Below, in pieces: positions 53,566-62,809 of a stretch of DNA of 64,000 bases; position 1 is the stretch's first letter; each line of letters opens with the position of its first letter. Position numbers and translations under genes: made by a program. Where the stretch lies: assembly GCA_947579605.1 (NCBI GenBank), contig OX388327.1, positions 7,055,122 to 7,119,121 on the forward strand, in the 5' to 3' direction. Origin of the DNA: Athripsodes cinereus (taxonomy: Eukaryota > Arthropoda > Insecta > Trichoptera > Leptoceridae). The notes beneath the pieces were generated by a model, which was not told the DNA's origin, searched no databases, and saw only the letters and a list, made by a program, of their open reading frames with translations.

Positions 53566-53974
53566 TAGGTGTTAGAATTAGAATCCCAGAGAAGTGATTG
53601 CTTCTATATTTTTTTATTGGTGCTCAAATAGTTGAATTTTAACGGTATATCGGAATCCTCGAAAAAACGTCGTCAGTCCCGAGTTCTGAGATCAAAGTAT
53701 TGTATACAATCAAAAAATTATTTTTTTTAACCTAAGAAGATTTTCATGTCACACGAGTAAAAAAAATAAAAAAATAAAAAAAAAATTAAGTATGTACATA
53801 AACAAAAACACTTAACCTTTCTAAAAAATATCTACGTACACTAAAATAGCAATTTTTACGAGTGGGGTAATCAGTGTATAAAATGAACATAATCTAGATT
53901 ATGACTAAGATTAGGACTCTAACACCTATAGAAAAAAGAGGAAAACCTATTTTATTCTGCAAATTACTGTAGGT

Positions 53975-54115
53975 ACTATTTTATTTATTTATTTATTCAT
54001 AAATAACATCGATAACAAGCAAATTCATTCAAATTAAATACGATCATAAAATTAATATACAAAGGGAAAGTTTATCGCAGAGGTGCGATTTCTTCCAACT
54101 GACCCAAAAATCACA
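53975..54115 (-). mobile_element. LINE C-tail
   Basis: Seen: TTTATTTATTTATTCATAAA, ATTCAAATTAAATACGATCA, AAAGGGAAAGTTTATCGCAG, AGGTGCGATTTCTTCCAACT. Confidence 0.65.
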
Positions 54116-54119
54116 TACG

Positions 54120-54540
54120 ATTATACAAAAAAAAAAATCAAAAATGTTAGTACTTAGTATTGTAATAACCCATTCTTGTGGTAAGGAGGAAAAAAAACAA
54201 AAAGGGGAGAGTCGTGTCGATCCGTGTACCTCGCACGCGCGGCGTTAGTAAAATGGGCATTTTTCTGTAATATCATATTCTTCGGCTCGTTTGAATCCAA
54301 TTTTTTTTATATGATGAACATTACAAAATCCACCTACTCCATTTTCATACCCTTTTTCTCATTCTCTCCTCTCCAGTCACATAAAAAATGACAGATTTGC
54401 GATAACTCCATTTACGCCCAATTGACAGAGATACGTAATAAACATGGAATATTCGTGATCTGTTATTGATGAAAAAATGTATCTAGTAAAGATCGTCTTC
54501 TCTCATAAAAAAATTTGACATTCAGGATGGTTGGCTTAGC
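54120..54540. other. unannotated stretch, possible A-repeat remnant at the right
   Basis: A GC-rich patch GTACCTCGCACGCGCGGCGT lies at 54227-54246. At 54495-54540, GATCGTCTTCTCTCATAAAA and TTGACATTCAGGATGGTTGG may be a worn minus-sense A-repeat. Confidence 0.35.
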
Positions 54541-54689
54541 TCAAAGAAGTTCCTGCAATTGATCATTAAAGGCAAGATCGAGGTTCGAAGTGGTGTTGGA
54601 AGAAGGTGGAGCTCCTAGTTCCATGATATATACGAATGGACAGAAATATGGAATGTTGAGGAGTTGCTTTGGATTGTCCAAGATATAGA
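54541..54689 (+). mobile_element. LINE-4 C-terminal piece
   Basis: Seen: KEVLQLIIKGKIEVRSGVGR, RW.., EWTEIWNVEELLWIVQDID, with one stop. Same order as 6350-6560. The hAT MITE sits immediately downstream. Confidence 0.65.
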
Positions 54690-54690
54690 C

Positions 54691-55111
54691 TAGTGATGTA
54701 ACGAATGTGTGATTTTGGATATTCGTGAATGCGAATACGAATGCGAATATTTGTTGCCGACATTCGCGAATGCGAATAGCGAATATTGACTTGCTTAAAT
54801 TTCTACAATTAGTCAAACAATAAAATTTCTACCCCCCCCCCCCCCCCCCCGTCGCCTAATTTTCAAAATGGTATAGGAATTTTTTTTTTTTTTTAAATTA
54901 AAATATTTCATAACTCCTCGGTTTTCTCAATTTTCTTGTAGTACCTTTTTCTACAATGTACCGGGTAAGTGTCCGGTACTTTTACCGAATTACCGATACT
55001 TTATTACCGAACTAATATTCGCAAAACATTCGCATATTTTTTTGCGAATACGAATGCGAATACTTAGAAATATGCGAATATTCGCGAATACGAATATTCG
55101 TTACATCACTA
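54691..55111. mobile_element. 421-bp hAT-type MITE with exact TSD
   Basis: Seen: TIRs TAGTGATGTAACGAAT, exact 8-bp duplication ATATAGAC (54683-54690 and 55112-55119), subterminal GAATGCGAATA repeats, poly-C of about 20 (54833-54851). It is longer than the 348-bp sister because of extra GCGAATA units at both ends and a poly-T run. Confidence 0.93.
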
Positions 55112-55124
55112 ATATAGACATATT

Positions 55125-55203
55125 AGGCAATAAGCTCGCCAATTGCTCATGATTTTGTTTTTCTGATCAATAAAGTGTTCTTATTATTATTATTATATTA
55201 TTA
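55125..55203 (+). mobile_element. LINE D-tail
   Basis: Seen: TTAGGCAATAAGCTCGCCAA, TTGCTCATGATTTTG, AATAAAGTGTTCTTATTATT. Confidence 0.65.
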
Positions 55204-55274
55204 GACGGCCAGGATACAAGATTTCACGAATTATATTAACATTTTTTGTTTTTTTTTTCTATATTAATATGTGC

Positions 55275-55335
55275 GTTTAGATAATTAGCTACCTCACTTA
55301 TACGAGATGCCGATGAAGTAGTAATGGTGGTATTA
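55275..55335 (+). repeat. A-repeat 3' end, worn
   Basis: Seen: ATTAGCTACCTCACTTATAC, GAGATGCCGATGAAGTAGTA. Confidence 0.45.
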
Positions 55336-55374
55336 GAAGTCGTTTTTTTTACGATGATCTGCTTTTTACAGAAT

Positions 55375-55505
55375 ATTTATTTATTTATTTTATTCTTCAC
55401 CGTACATTGTTTACAATAATACAAATTAACATAGAAAATATCATTTGTACAATTCAATGTACAGAGGGCGAGTTTATCGCTAAAATGCGATGTCTTCCAA
55501 CTAAT
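55375..55505 (-). mobile_element. LINE C-tail
   Basis: Seen: TATTTATTTATTTTATTCTT, CACCGTACATTGTTTACAAT, ACAGAGGGCGAGTTTATCGC, GCGATGTCTTCCAACTAATC. It lies just 3' of the reverse-transcriptase fragment on the same strand and might be its real 3' UTR or an older neighbour. Confidence 0.7.
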
Positions 55506-55527
55506 CCTTCCAAATATATATAATGAG

Positions 55528-56555
55528 TTACAATCCATTGGATTGGTCTGCAACGAGTTTGGTTTTTCTTCTCCATTCGTCTCTATTCTCAGCCAGTCTT
55601 TTCAGCTCTACGCATGAGCCACAGTTCATGTCCCTCTTCAGTTGGTCCATATACACGTCTCTTGGTCGGCCTCTGCCATTTGTCCCCTCGGTCTTACCCT
55701 CTGCGATGGCGATGAGTAGTCCTGGGTGCCTGATGTTGTGGCCAATCCAGTTAGCTCGTTGTTGGCTGATTCTCTTAAGGAGTTGCCTTTTTTCGCCTAC
55801 CCTGGTTAATACTTCTTCATTTTCGACGTGCTCCGACCAATGGATCTTAAGCATGCGTCTGTAGCACCACATCTCAAAGGCCGCCAACCGTCCGCTTTCA
55901 CTCTTGCTGATGGTCCATGTCTCACAACCATAAAGCAGAATGCTCCATACAAAGGCTTTAGTAAGGTTCTTCCTTACGCTTAAGTCAATATTTGGGGATT
56001 CCAATATCTTTGATTTTTTGTTAAAGGCAATTCTTGCCTGGTTTATTCTGCATACAATTTCTGCTTTGGAGCGTCCATCCTGGTTTATTCTGCTGCCCAG
56101 GTACACGAATTCACTTACTTGTTTGATGCTCACTCCATTTATGGCAATGTTCGCAGTCGCTTCCTCTCGTCCAACGACCATACATTTTGTTTTTTCTTTA
56201 TTTATTTTCATGTTGTACTTTGACAACAGAAAACTTTCCATTTTTCCTAAGGCTTCGTTCAGCTCCATCTCGGAGTCTGCGAGCAGTGCTATGTCGTCAG
56301 CATATCTGATCATGTCGACCTTTTTCCCATTTATTTTTACTCCTGTCCAGTTCTCCATTTCTTCTCTCAGTTCATAAATGGCTCGCTATATATAGCAGTT
56401 AAAGAGAGCTGGCGACATTGAGCATCCTTGTCTAACGCCTTGTTCGACCCTTGCTTCTGCGCAGCTCTCTCCGCTTTTGATCACAGCCATTTCGTTCTTG
56501 TATAAGCTCCAGATTGCTCTTCTGTCTTTATAACTCATAAACAGTTCTATAGAAA
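55528..56555 (-). mobile_element. RTE-6 LINE: half reverse transcriptase plus C-terminus, one in-frame stop
   Basis: Seen on minus: from about 56555 one frame runs to the stop at 55528 with a single internal stop (TAG, 56386-56388). Order: YKDRRAIWSLYKNEMAVIKS, VEQGVRQGCSMSPALFNCYI (motif B region), the stop, RAIYELREE, VDMIRYADDIALLADSE (motif C with the catalytic YADD), QVSEFVYLGSRINQDG, LLYGCETWTISKSE, FEMWCYRRMLKIHWSEHVEN, RANWIGHNIRHPGLL, NGRGRPRDVYMDQLKRDM, NRDEWRRKTKLV. It is a non-LTR reverse transcriptase of the RTE-like type. The endonuclease and the N-terminal palm (first catalytic Asp) are missing. The rest of the frame is clean, so the insertion is fairly young. It would not make an active enzyme. 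Confidence 0.93.
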
Positions 56556-56579
56556 TTGTAAAATAATATATTCATTAAT

Positions 56580-56832
56580 TCATACTGTCACAGCATTTCC
56601 ATCAGAATTAATGTATGTAAAAAAACTAACACTCTAAACTAACAAATAAGGCCTATTTTTCCGGGGATACCGTGGAGCAAAAATAAATTACATTAGTTAT
56701 GGACCTATTGAAATAGTTTTTTATTTTATCCTACTTATGTATATGATCACGGCATATCCCACAAGTGGGGTAGCCAGCAGACCAACTGTATGTAAGAAAC
56801 ATGCAAACTGTCCTCTTCGTGCGAATATAAGA
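56580..56832 (-). repeat. A-repeat ends, two copies
   Basis: Seen: a worn copy at 56580-56690 (CATACTGTCACAGCATTTCC.. GGGGATACCGTGGAGC) and a clear 3' half at 56745-56832 (GATCACGGCATATCCCACAA, GTGGGGTAGCCAGCAGACCA, CATGCAAACTGTCCTCTTCG). Confidence 0.65.
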
Positions 56833-56954
56833 TCAAGTGTTTATTATATCTGGCGCAAAAATAGTGGGCGTAAATCAAAAACGTGATTACCTCACCTTGG
56901 CATATCTTTTTCTTTCATTTTTCTCAATTTCAAAGTAGATAGGATCGGTTCCTT

Positions 56955-57000
56955 TTTGGTTTGAGTGGAGTGGGGTAAAACGGGACGAGGGGGATAATTC
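56955..57000. repeat. lone TIR-like word related to the 47.5-kb element
   Basis: Seen: GTGGAGTGGGGTAAAACGGG, ACGAGGGG; compare GAGTGTGGGGCAAGACGGGG. No partner end found; C runs at 57170 and 57292 are not convincing. Confidence 0.3.
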
Positions 57001-57429
57001 GATTAAGCTCTGATGCGCCATCAAAGGGTTGAAGAAAGGAAAACACAATTAGTGTTTTTTTTTATCTTTTCGAAGTCGATTTTATCTCTGTTGTATAAAA
57101 ATGTTCAGTCGATTTATTTTGTCTTAAGGATAAATAACGAGAAAGTCTCTTCTCCCTTTAGCACTTCCCCCCCCCTCCTTGCCATTTTCTCGTGCTCTTG
57201 TTTGGTGATTCTTTATGATGTTTATCTCCTTTTTTGTGTTTTATTAATAATGGGACTCTGGTTAAATGAAAAAATAATTTAATATAGATAGCCCCCCCAA
57301 CAAAAGTTTGTATATTTTTGTTTTTCCCTCAAACAAAAATGAATTGCTCCATCTTAAACTACATAGATTTTTGTGTGCCCAGATAATTTATAACGAGATT
57401 AACTTTCAACATTTGGAGTTTCTGTTGAG

Positions 57430-57620
57430 AATTCACGTTCGAAACAGTCCAACATCTGGTGGAGGAATTGTCCAGCAAGAAAGTATAAGGGAGACTGGAT
57501 GGACATCCATATGTCGACCCCAGAGACGGTGCAGTAGTTTTATGCACAGGAACCAAGGATTTAGCAACTTAGATAAGAAAATTTATAATAGCCGAAGTCA
57601 TACAAAAAATACGTAAGTAA
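57430..57620 (+). pseudogene. possible dead exon or decayed ORF
   Basis: Seen: in one frame EFTFETVQHLVEELSSKKV, stop (57486), GRLDGHPYVDPRDGAVVLCT, GTKDLAT, stop (57570), IRKFIIAEVIQKIRK, stop (57618). The string between stops is strikingly protein-like for this AT-rich region. It is bordered by a possible splice acceptor (pyrimidine-rich TTTCTGTTGAG at 57419-57429) and a donor-like GTAAGT (57613-57618). I do not recognise the family. Alternatives: remnant of an unknown element, or chance. Confidence 0.35.
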
Positions 57621-57624
57621 TTTT

Positions 57625-58840
57625 CGTATCTCACTGTTAGTCCTAGAGACAATTTTTCTTTCTGTGTATGAGGTGCTTAAGATATAATTAACAGTGTTTA
57701 ACTCTTATCATTTTAATATTAATAAAAATGAACTTTCATAAGGTTACCACCGAAAAAATAGAATACATATTTAATTCATTACAAAATTTGCTTTGTTCTG
57801 TTAAAAAAGTTTATTTCGAAAAGTTTGATAGTAAGAGCAAATAAAGCAGATTGATTTAAGTTTGAAATATGCCACCAAATGCAAAGATCGACATGCTAAG
57901 GTCACTTACTAATTTTCGAACAAGAAATGAAAATTGTGAAAAATATGACTTAATATGTTTCGGTAAATAAAATAAAGTGATGATAAAATTCTTTTTCAAC
58001 CCCTTTCAATATTTCTCTACCCAGAAAAGAATACTTTGAAAAATATTTGGAATCACACAACAACTCAATTTTTATGAAAAAAGCAAGCATTCGAAAAAGT
58101 TTATTTTTTTAAATTTGACTTAAGTTATCAAAAAAGCTTCGGCATTTTGAAAAAGTAAGAATTTCCAAATTAAAGCCTTTACCCTCATTGTTATAGATAA
58201 AGTTCAAAAAGGCTTTTTTTTCAAAACGCAAACCGCAGGTAAAACTTTTAAATATTTTTTTACATACTTGTACCTTTTAAAAAGTCGTTTACGCTCGCAT
58301 TTCTTCAGAGGCGTGTCAAGGTATCAATATTTTTAAATGTGTGCCCTGAGTATACATCTTTTGCAGTGCCTTTTGAAAAAGTATTATAATTTATTAATAA
58401 CTACTTATATGGATTTTTTCTTTGGATAATATTCTGTTAACGTTACATTCTCATTCTCAGTATCATAGGCAGAGTTTTAAATACTAAGTAAATCACTTTC
58501 TTATAATCGCCTGAAGATGGATTCGAGAGGCTCCGAATAATAGCAAGCATAATTAATAGTCAATTGGAAGTTAACTAAATAGTGTTTTCTCTTTTTCAAT
58601 TCACATTGAAATGGACTTCCAACAAATACCTTCGGCCAATAATATCAAAATTCTAAACACTACATTTCTAATAAACCTTTTATGCATTCTCGGATCAATA
58701 GGTTAGAGTCTTAAAGACTCGAAATCGTTTTTTTTCTGTACAACGAACGATGACTTTGGCTGGATCAAGTTTTGAAAATGTCCACAAATAGTAAATTACA
58801 AAAAAAATTCACTGTTTCTTCATCCAAAAGATTTCCAGAT
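57625..58840. other. AT-rich stretch, no gene recognised
   Basis: At 58504-58535, CCTGAAGATGGATTCGAGAG and GCTCCGAATAATAG resemble a badly worn hammerhead-like core. Otherwise nothing. Confidence 0.4.
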
Positions 58841-58847
58841 GGTCAAA

Positions 58848-58942
58848 ACATGGTTGTTTTCGATACACGGTTCCAGTGACAATCATGGAGCGTAGTGACG
58901 TCATTGGTGCAAAGTCGCTTTGCTGAATGGAGGAGATAATTT
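58848..58942 (+). mobile_element. RTE-1 LINE scrap
   Basis: Seen: CACGGTTCCAGTGACAATCA, GCGTAGTGACGTCATTGGTG, AAAGTCGCTTTGCTGAATGG. Confidence 0.5.
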
Positions 58943-59099
58943 TCTATTAACATACTAAATCAAATTGACAGAACACCTAAGACTGGCACTGGTGTTCGAA
59001 CGAATTTTTCATAAACTCTCAATTTTTAATATGAAAGGTATTATTTTGCTTGTACCGGCGGTGTACTTAAAGATTTTTTTAGCTTATTTTGTTTTAGCT

Positions 59100-59125
59100 T
59101 ATTATTATTATTATTATTATTATCT
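59100..59125. repeat. (ATT)n microsatellite
   Basis: Seen: seven ATT units, perhaps the tail of a lost retroelement. Confidence 0.8.
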
Positions 59126-59404
59126 ACTATCAAAACTGTCGACAAAGCAAAAATTTGGCGTTTTTTTTTTCATATATACTTAAATAAACCTTGGTTTTGT
59201 AAAATATTCAACTTTTAATATTTTTTTATTATAATATCGTCTTCACAAACAATAACTCGAATTACATTTTTTTCGTAAACCGAAATATTTTATTTCAAAA
59301 GTATTTATCTTTTGTGTTAAACTTATTTGTTGCGCATATTCCTACTTTCCCCTTTTTTATATAAAATAAAATTTCGTTAGTTTTTTAAATTCTCGCAGAA
59401 TTTT

Positions 59405-59890
59405 TCATGGAGCTCCTGATAAAGAATAAGTCTCACACTCTTTTTTGTAAGTTTTTAGTATCCTGTAAAAGGCAGGTATGCGAAAAACATAACTTATAAT
59501 TCATTCTTTCACACCATCAGGGCATTTCTCACAAGTGGGGTAGTCAGCGAAACAACTGCATGTACGTGCAAGTAGTCCTCTCTGTGCGAATAAAAGTTGA
59601 GACATTCAGAATGGGAAGCATACCTCATCGCTGAGTTGAAGTTGTAAAATGTCTAAACATGTGATGTTTTACGAACACCTGCCTTTTACAGGACACCCAA
59701 AAACTTGCTTAAAAGAATAGGAGACCTATTCTTTGCCGGGACACCACGGAAAATACATTAACATCTTAAATACAGAGATAAGGAATGACATCCATCCTTA
59801 ATATCTTTATAAGTATTTTCACGGAAAGAATGGCTTGCATGTTTATTACATACAGTAAGTCTGCTGGCTACCCCACTTACAAGATAATAG
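59405..59890. repeat. A-repeats: 5' half, then inverted dimer
   Basis: Seen: plus-sense 5' half 59405-59507 (CACACTCTTTTTTGTAAGTT, CCTGTAAAAGGCAGGTATGC). Then a full minus-sense unit 59508-59752 (CACCATCAGGGCATTTCTCA, CAAGTAGTCCTCTCTGTGCG, CAGAATGGGAAGCATACCTC, ACGAACACCTGCCTTTTACA, CTATTCTTTGCCGGGACACC). Then a plus-sense 3' part 59752-59890 (GAATGGCTTGCATGTTTATT, AGTCTGCTGGCTACCCCACT). The best place to read the whole unit and the dimer. Confidence 0.82.
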
Positions 59891-60391
59891 ATAGAATTAA
59901 GCATATATTTAAAATCTTCTAAAAGGGGAAATTTGGGAAAAGGGGAATTAAACTAACTGCATTAATATGAAAATAAAATATATAAAAAAAACACAAGATA
60001 ACATCTTTTTCTTCTACTACTCGATGTTTAATTAACGACGAAGAATGTCCCCTTTGTGTAAATGTATCAAAAATTATTGCCTATAATCACCGACAAAAAA
60101 CAATTGAGTTAGAAAGAAGATAAAAAAGGGTTAGACTTTTTTCAAAACCCCTTTTTCTATTTTTAATTACAATACACCCCCGATTTACCCTATTTTATTA
60201 ATATTATTATTATTATCATTGGAAGGTATCCGAAAATAAATAATTGTTAAGATAAATAAATGTTCGAGCTTATACAATTTTAATTTATTTGTGTATTGTT
60301 CATTTATTCGTTTTAAAAGAATGGGGATTTTTTAATCGGTAGTCCTATTGTTTGTCGTCTTCCTCTTTTATCTTCCTATCGAACATTTATT

Positions 60392-60649
60392 TTATTTATT
60401 AATACAAGAATTTATTTTATATATTATGTCCATCATTACATCTGTATTGAATGAAATAACTGAATTTTCGGATATTTCAGGAGTCCAAGGACTCCTATTT
60501 ATCCGTTTAGATGACAATTTATTTATCTTTCTACCCTCTCTAGTCTGTCTGTCAGTACTACTATTCCAGTGTTGGCATCTCCGACCGTACCACGTCAGTG
60601 GGCGGGTGACCCGGCTGACATAACAGATCCCATCTTGAGACCCACACAT
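60392..60649 (-). other. orphan 86-codon frame
   Basis: Seen on minus: GICYVSRVTRPLTWYGRRCQ, HWNSSTDRQTREGRKI, RINRSPWTPEISEN. It is less AT-rich than its surroundings. It is not assigned; 'GRRCQHW' recalls kringle domains and 'SPWTPEI' recalls LINE linkers, but neither match is sufficient. Confidence 0.25.
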
Positions 60650-60689
60650 CCACGAATTCCTTGAAGTGTGAAGCGTTCATTGCATCTAT

Positions 60690-60762
60690 ACCATCACGGC
60701 TAAGAAGCTTTATAGCCAGTATTTAAAAACTTAAGTATGCAAGAAACAAAAAACTGCATACC
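60690..60762 (-). repeat. A-repeat end, worn
   Basis: Seen: TATACCATCACGGCTAAGAA, TATAGCCAGTATTTAAAAAC, AAAAAACTGCATACC. Confidence 0.4.
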
Positions 60763-60763
60763 T

Positions 60764-61185
60764 ACATACTATCACGCCACTTCCCTTGTGGGGTAGGCAG
60801 AAAGGATCGAGTTCCACTTACTCCTATCCTTGCATACACCTTTTTCTTCCGTAACTGTCATACAATTGAAGGCTGGTCATTACATAGGTGCTAAGGGTCC
60901 ATTTTTAAAATGAGTTTTTAGTCTCAATTGGTGTTAAACATAAAGGCCAATGAGCGTACAAAGTTGCAATGTGATTGAAAAACACAGTATGCTCAAACTT
61001 CATCCATTAGATATCACTTTTGCCACATTGCTCTGCTGTTTCCCTTACATCTTTTCACCCTTTCTTGGTTTTATGCTCCACACTCTAAGCACCTTTGTAA
61101 TAATTAGCCTTCAATTCCTAATGCATGCTATGCTATTCAAAGTGCTCAACACGTGACCGTCCTGTAACACCGGATCTCGGAACAT
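60764..61185 (-). mobile_element. RTE-2 LINE 3' end split by a MITE
   Basis: Seen: right-hand LINE part 61117-61185 (GTGCTCAACACGTGACCGTC) and left-hand part 60764-60867 (CTATCACGCCACTTCCCTTG, TGGGGTAGGCAGAAAGGATC, CCTTGCATACACCTTT, ACTGTCATACAATT). Intact sisters at 43.3 and 48.4 kb show the two parts are adjacent when nothing is inserted. Confidence 0.75.
60868..61112. mobile_element. 245-bp MITE, 4-bp TSD AATT
   Basis: Seen: left end GAAGGCTGGTCATTACATAG, GTGCTAAG; right end the complement of GAAGGCTAATTATTACAAAG, GTGCTTAG. It is flanked by AATT on both sides (60864-60867, 61113-61116). The uninterrupted RTE-2 copy at 43.38 kb reads CATACAATTCCTCATGCATG with a single AATT, so the duplication is confirmed by an empty site. 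No coding. Confidence 0.85.
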
Positions 61186-61261
61186 CATTCCTGGCTATAA
61201 TTATAGTATTAGCAAAAAATTCAAAGGTTTTGTTCATCTGAATCATACTAATGTAATCACT

Positions 61262-61300
61262 GTGGCCCCTAAGGCTGGAAAGCTTGGTGACCCCTGGTGT
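61262..61300 (-). mobile_element. lone hAT-like right end
   Basis: Seen: GGCTGGAAAGCTTGGTGACC, CCTG, the complement of the common hAT start CAGGGGTCACCAAGC. Left end not found. Confidence 0.4.
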
Positions 61301-61377
61301 ATACAAATAGGTATTGTATTATTTCGAGTTGATATTGTATTGTACTTTAACCTTTTCATAAGACGGATGTGGTATAA

Positions 61378-61495
61378 TTATCGATTCGTAACAGTTCCAT
61401 TATCGATTACAACAACATAGCATCGATAATGTTGAATACGTATCGATGTAGGTACCTATTATTTCTGACCGACATCACTACACTTTTCGTACATA
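61378..61495. promoter_or_regulatory. cluster of four ATCGAT words
   Basis: Seen: TTATCGATTC, TTATCGATTA, CATCGATAAT, GTATCGATGT within 70 bp, then GACCGACATCACTA at 61471-61484. ATCGAT matches the core of insect DREF/BEAF sites, but the cluster may equally be subterminal repeats of a lost hAT (compare TAGTGATGT ends). Confidence 0.3.
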
Positions 61496-61825
61496 CATGT
61501 ATTGTAGGTACATACAGAATTAACAAACATGTAAATGTTTACATTTAAAAGATTGTGATGGTTTGTATATTTATCTTTCTTCAAATTTTCATTAAGTGGT
61601 ATTCAGGGTACGTTTACCTTAATTTTTATTTATTTATTTATTTTGAGGTGCACAACAGATATTTGATACATATTATCAACTAAATCAGCAAAAATCACAC
61701 AAATCACACATCCAAACCATGCACACGATATCAATAGATACATACATTCTATCTCATACAGACAAATTCTCGTGCCTAAATTTAACATTCACACCATTAT
61801 AATTTATTCAATAAAAAAAAAATCC

Positions 61826-62209
61826 TTAAGTATATACACATATTAAGTATATACACATATTAAGTATGTACACATATTAAGTATATACACATATTAAGTA
61901 GGTTTATACACATATTAAGTATATACACATATTAAGTATATACACATATTAAGTATATGCACATATTAAGTATATACACATATTAAGTATATACACATAT
62001 TAAGTATATGGACACATTAAGTATATACACATATTAAGTATATGCACATATTAAGTATATACACATATTAAGTACATACACATATTAAGTACATACACAT
62101 ATTAAGTGTATACACATATTAAGTATATGGACATATTAAGTATATACACATATTAAGTATATGCACATATTAAGTATATGCACATATTAAGTATATACAC
62201 ATATTAAGT
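61826..62209. repeat. 17-bp minisatellite, array 1
   Basis: Seen: about 22 tandem units of TTAAGTATATACACATA, with variants ATGCACATA, ATGGACATA and ACATACACATA. Confidence 0.97.
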
Positions 62210-62351
62210 GATTTTTCGTCTTGTTCTCTTTGATTGTGAAATTTCAATTTTACTGTTTTTGGATATCAAAAATTCTCTGTGATCTAAAAATAATACCATC
62301 TAACTAAAGGATTTCCATCTTAGAAGACCAGCAAGAAAAAACAACAAAAAA

Positions 62352-62540
62352 AAGTATATATACACATATTAAGTATATACCCATATTAAGTATATACCCA
62401 TATTAAGTATATACCCATATTAAGTATATACACATATTAAGTAGGTATATACCCATATTAAGTATATACACATATTAAGTAGGTATATACACATATTAAG
62501 TATATACACATATTAAGTAGGTATATACACATATTAAGTT
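62352..62540. repeat. 17-bp minisatellite, array 2
   Basis: Seen: about 11 units of the same word, many with CCC (ATACCCATATTAAG), some lengthened to 21 bp by an extra TAGG (AAGTAGGTATATACACATA). Separated from array 1 by 142 bp of unique sequence. Confidence 0.97.
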
Positions 62541-62710
62541 TTAGAGTGTCCTGAAAAGACAGGTGTTTCATAAAAGTAATTACATTTTACATCTTAAATA
62601 CAGTCTTAATTTTTGGTGGAACTGAGAGGACAATTTGCATATTTATTGCATGTGGCTGATCTGCTGCTTACCCCACTTGTGGGATATGCCGTGATGGGAC
62701 AGTAGTAGCA
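62541..62710 (+). repeat. A-repeat, 5'-truncated at the minisatellite edge
   Basis: Seen: TTAGAGTGTCCTGAAAAGAC, CAGGTGTTTCATAAAAGTAA, GAGAGGACAATTTGCATATT, CTGCTTACCCCACTTGTGGG, ATATGCCGTGATGGGACAGT. A minus-sense scrap follows at 62730-62800 (AACTGTATGTAATGAACACA). Confidence 0.72.
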
Positions 62711-62809
62711 GATATTAGGTATCCAAGATTAAAACTGTATGTAATGAACACACAGGTCGTCCTTTTCACGACATAAAATATGATATGCAAGATCCGTGGA
62801 ATATTTGGA

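Noticed and set aside
60392..60649. kringle-like GRRCQHW motif on minus
   Set aside because: The cysteine framework of a kringle is not completed (no NYCRNP or PWC), so the resemblance is probably chance.
61826..62540. CRISPR array
   Set aside because: Units are 17 bp, AT-only in core and contiguous without spacers; this is a minisatellite in eukaryotic-type DNA.
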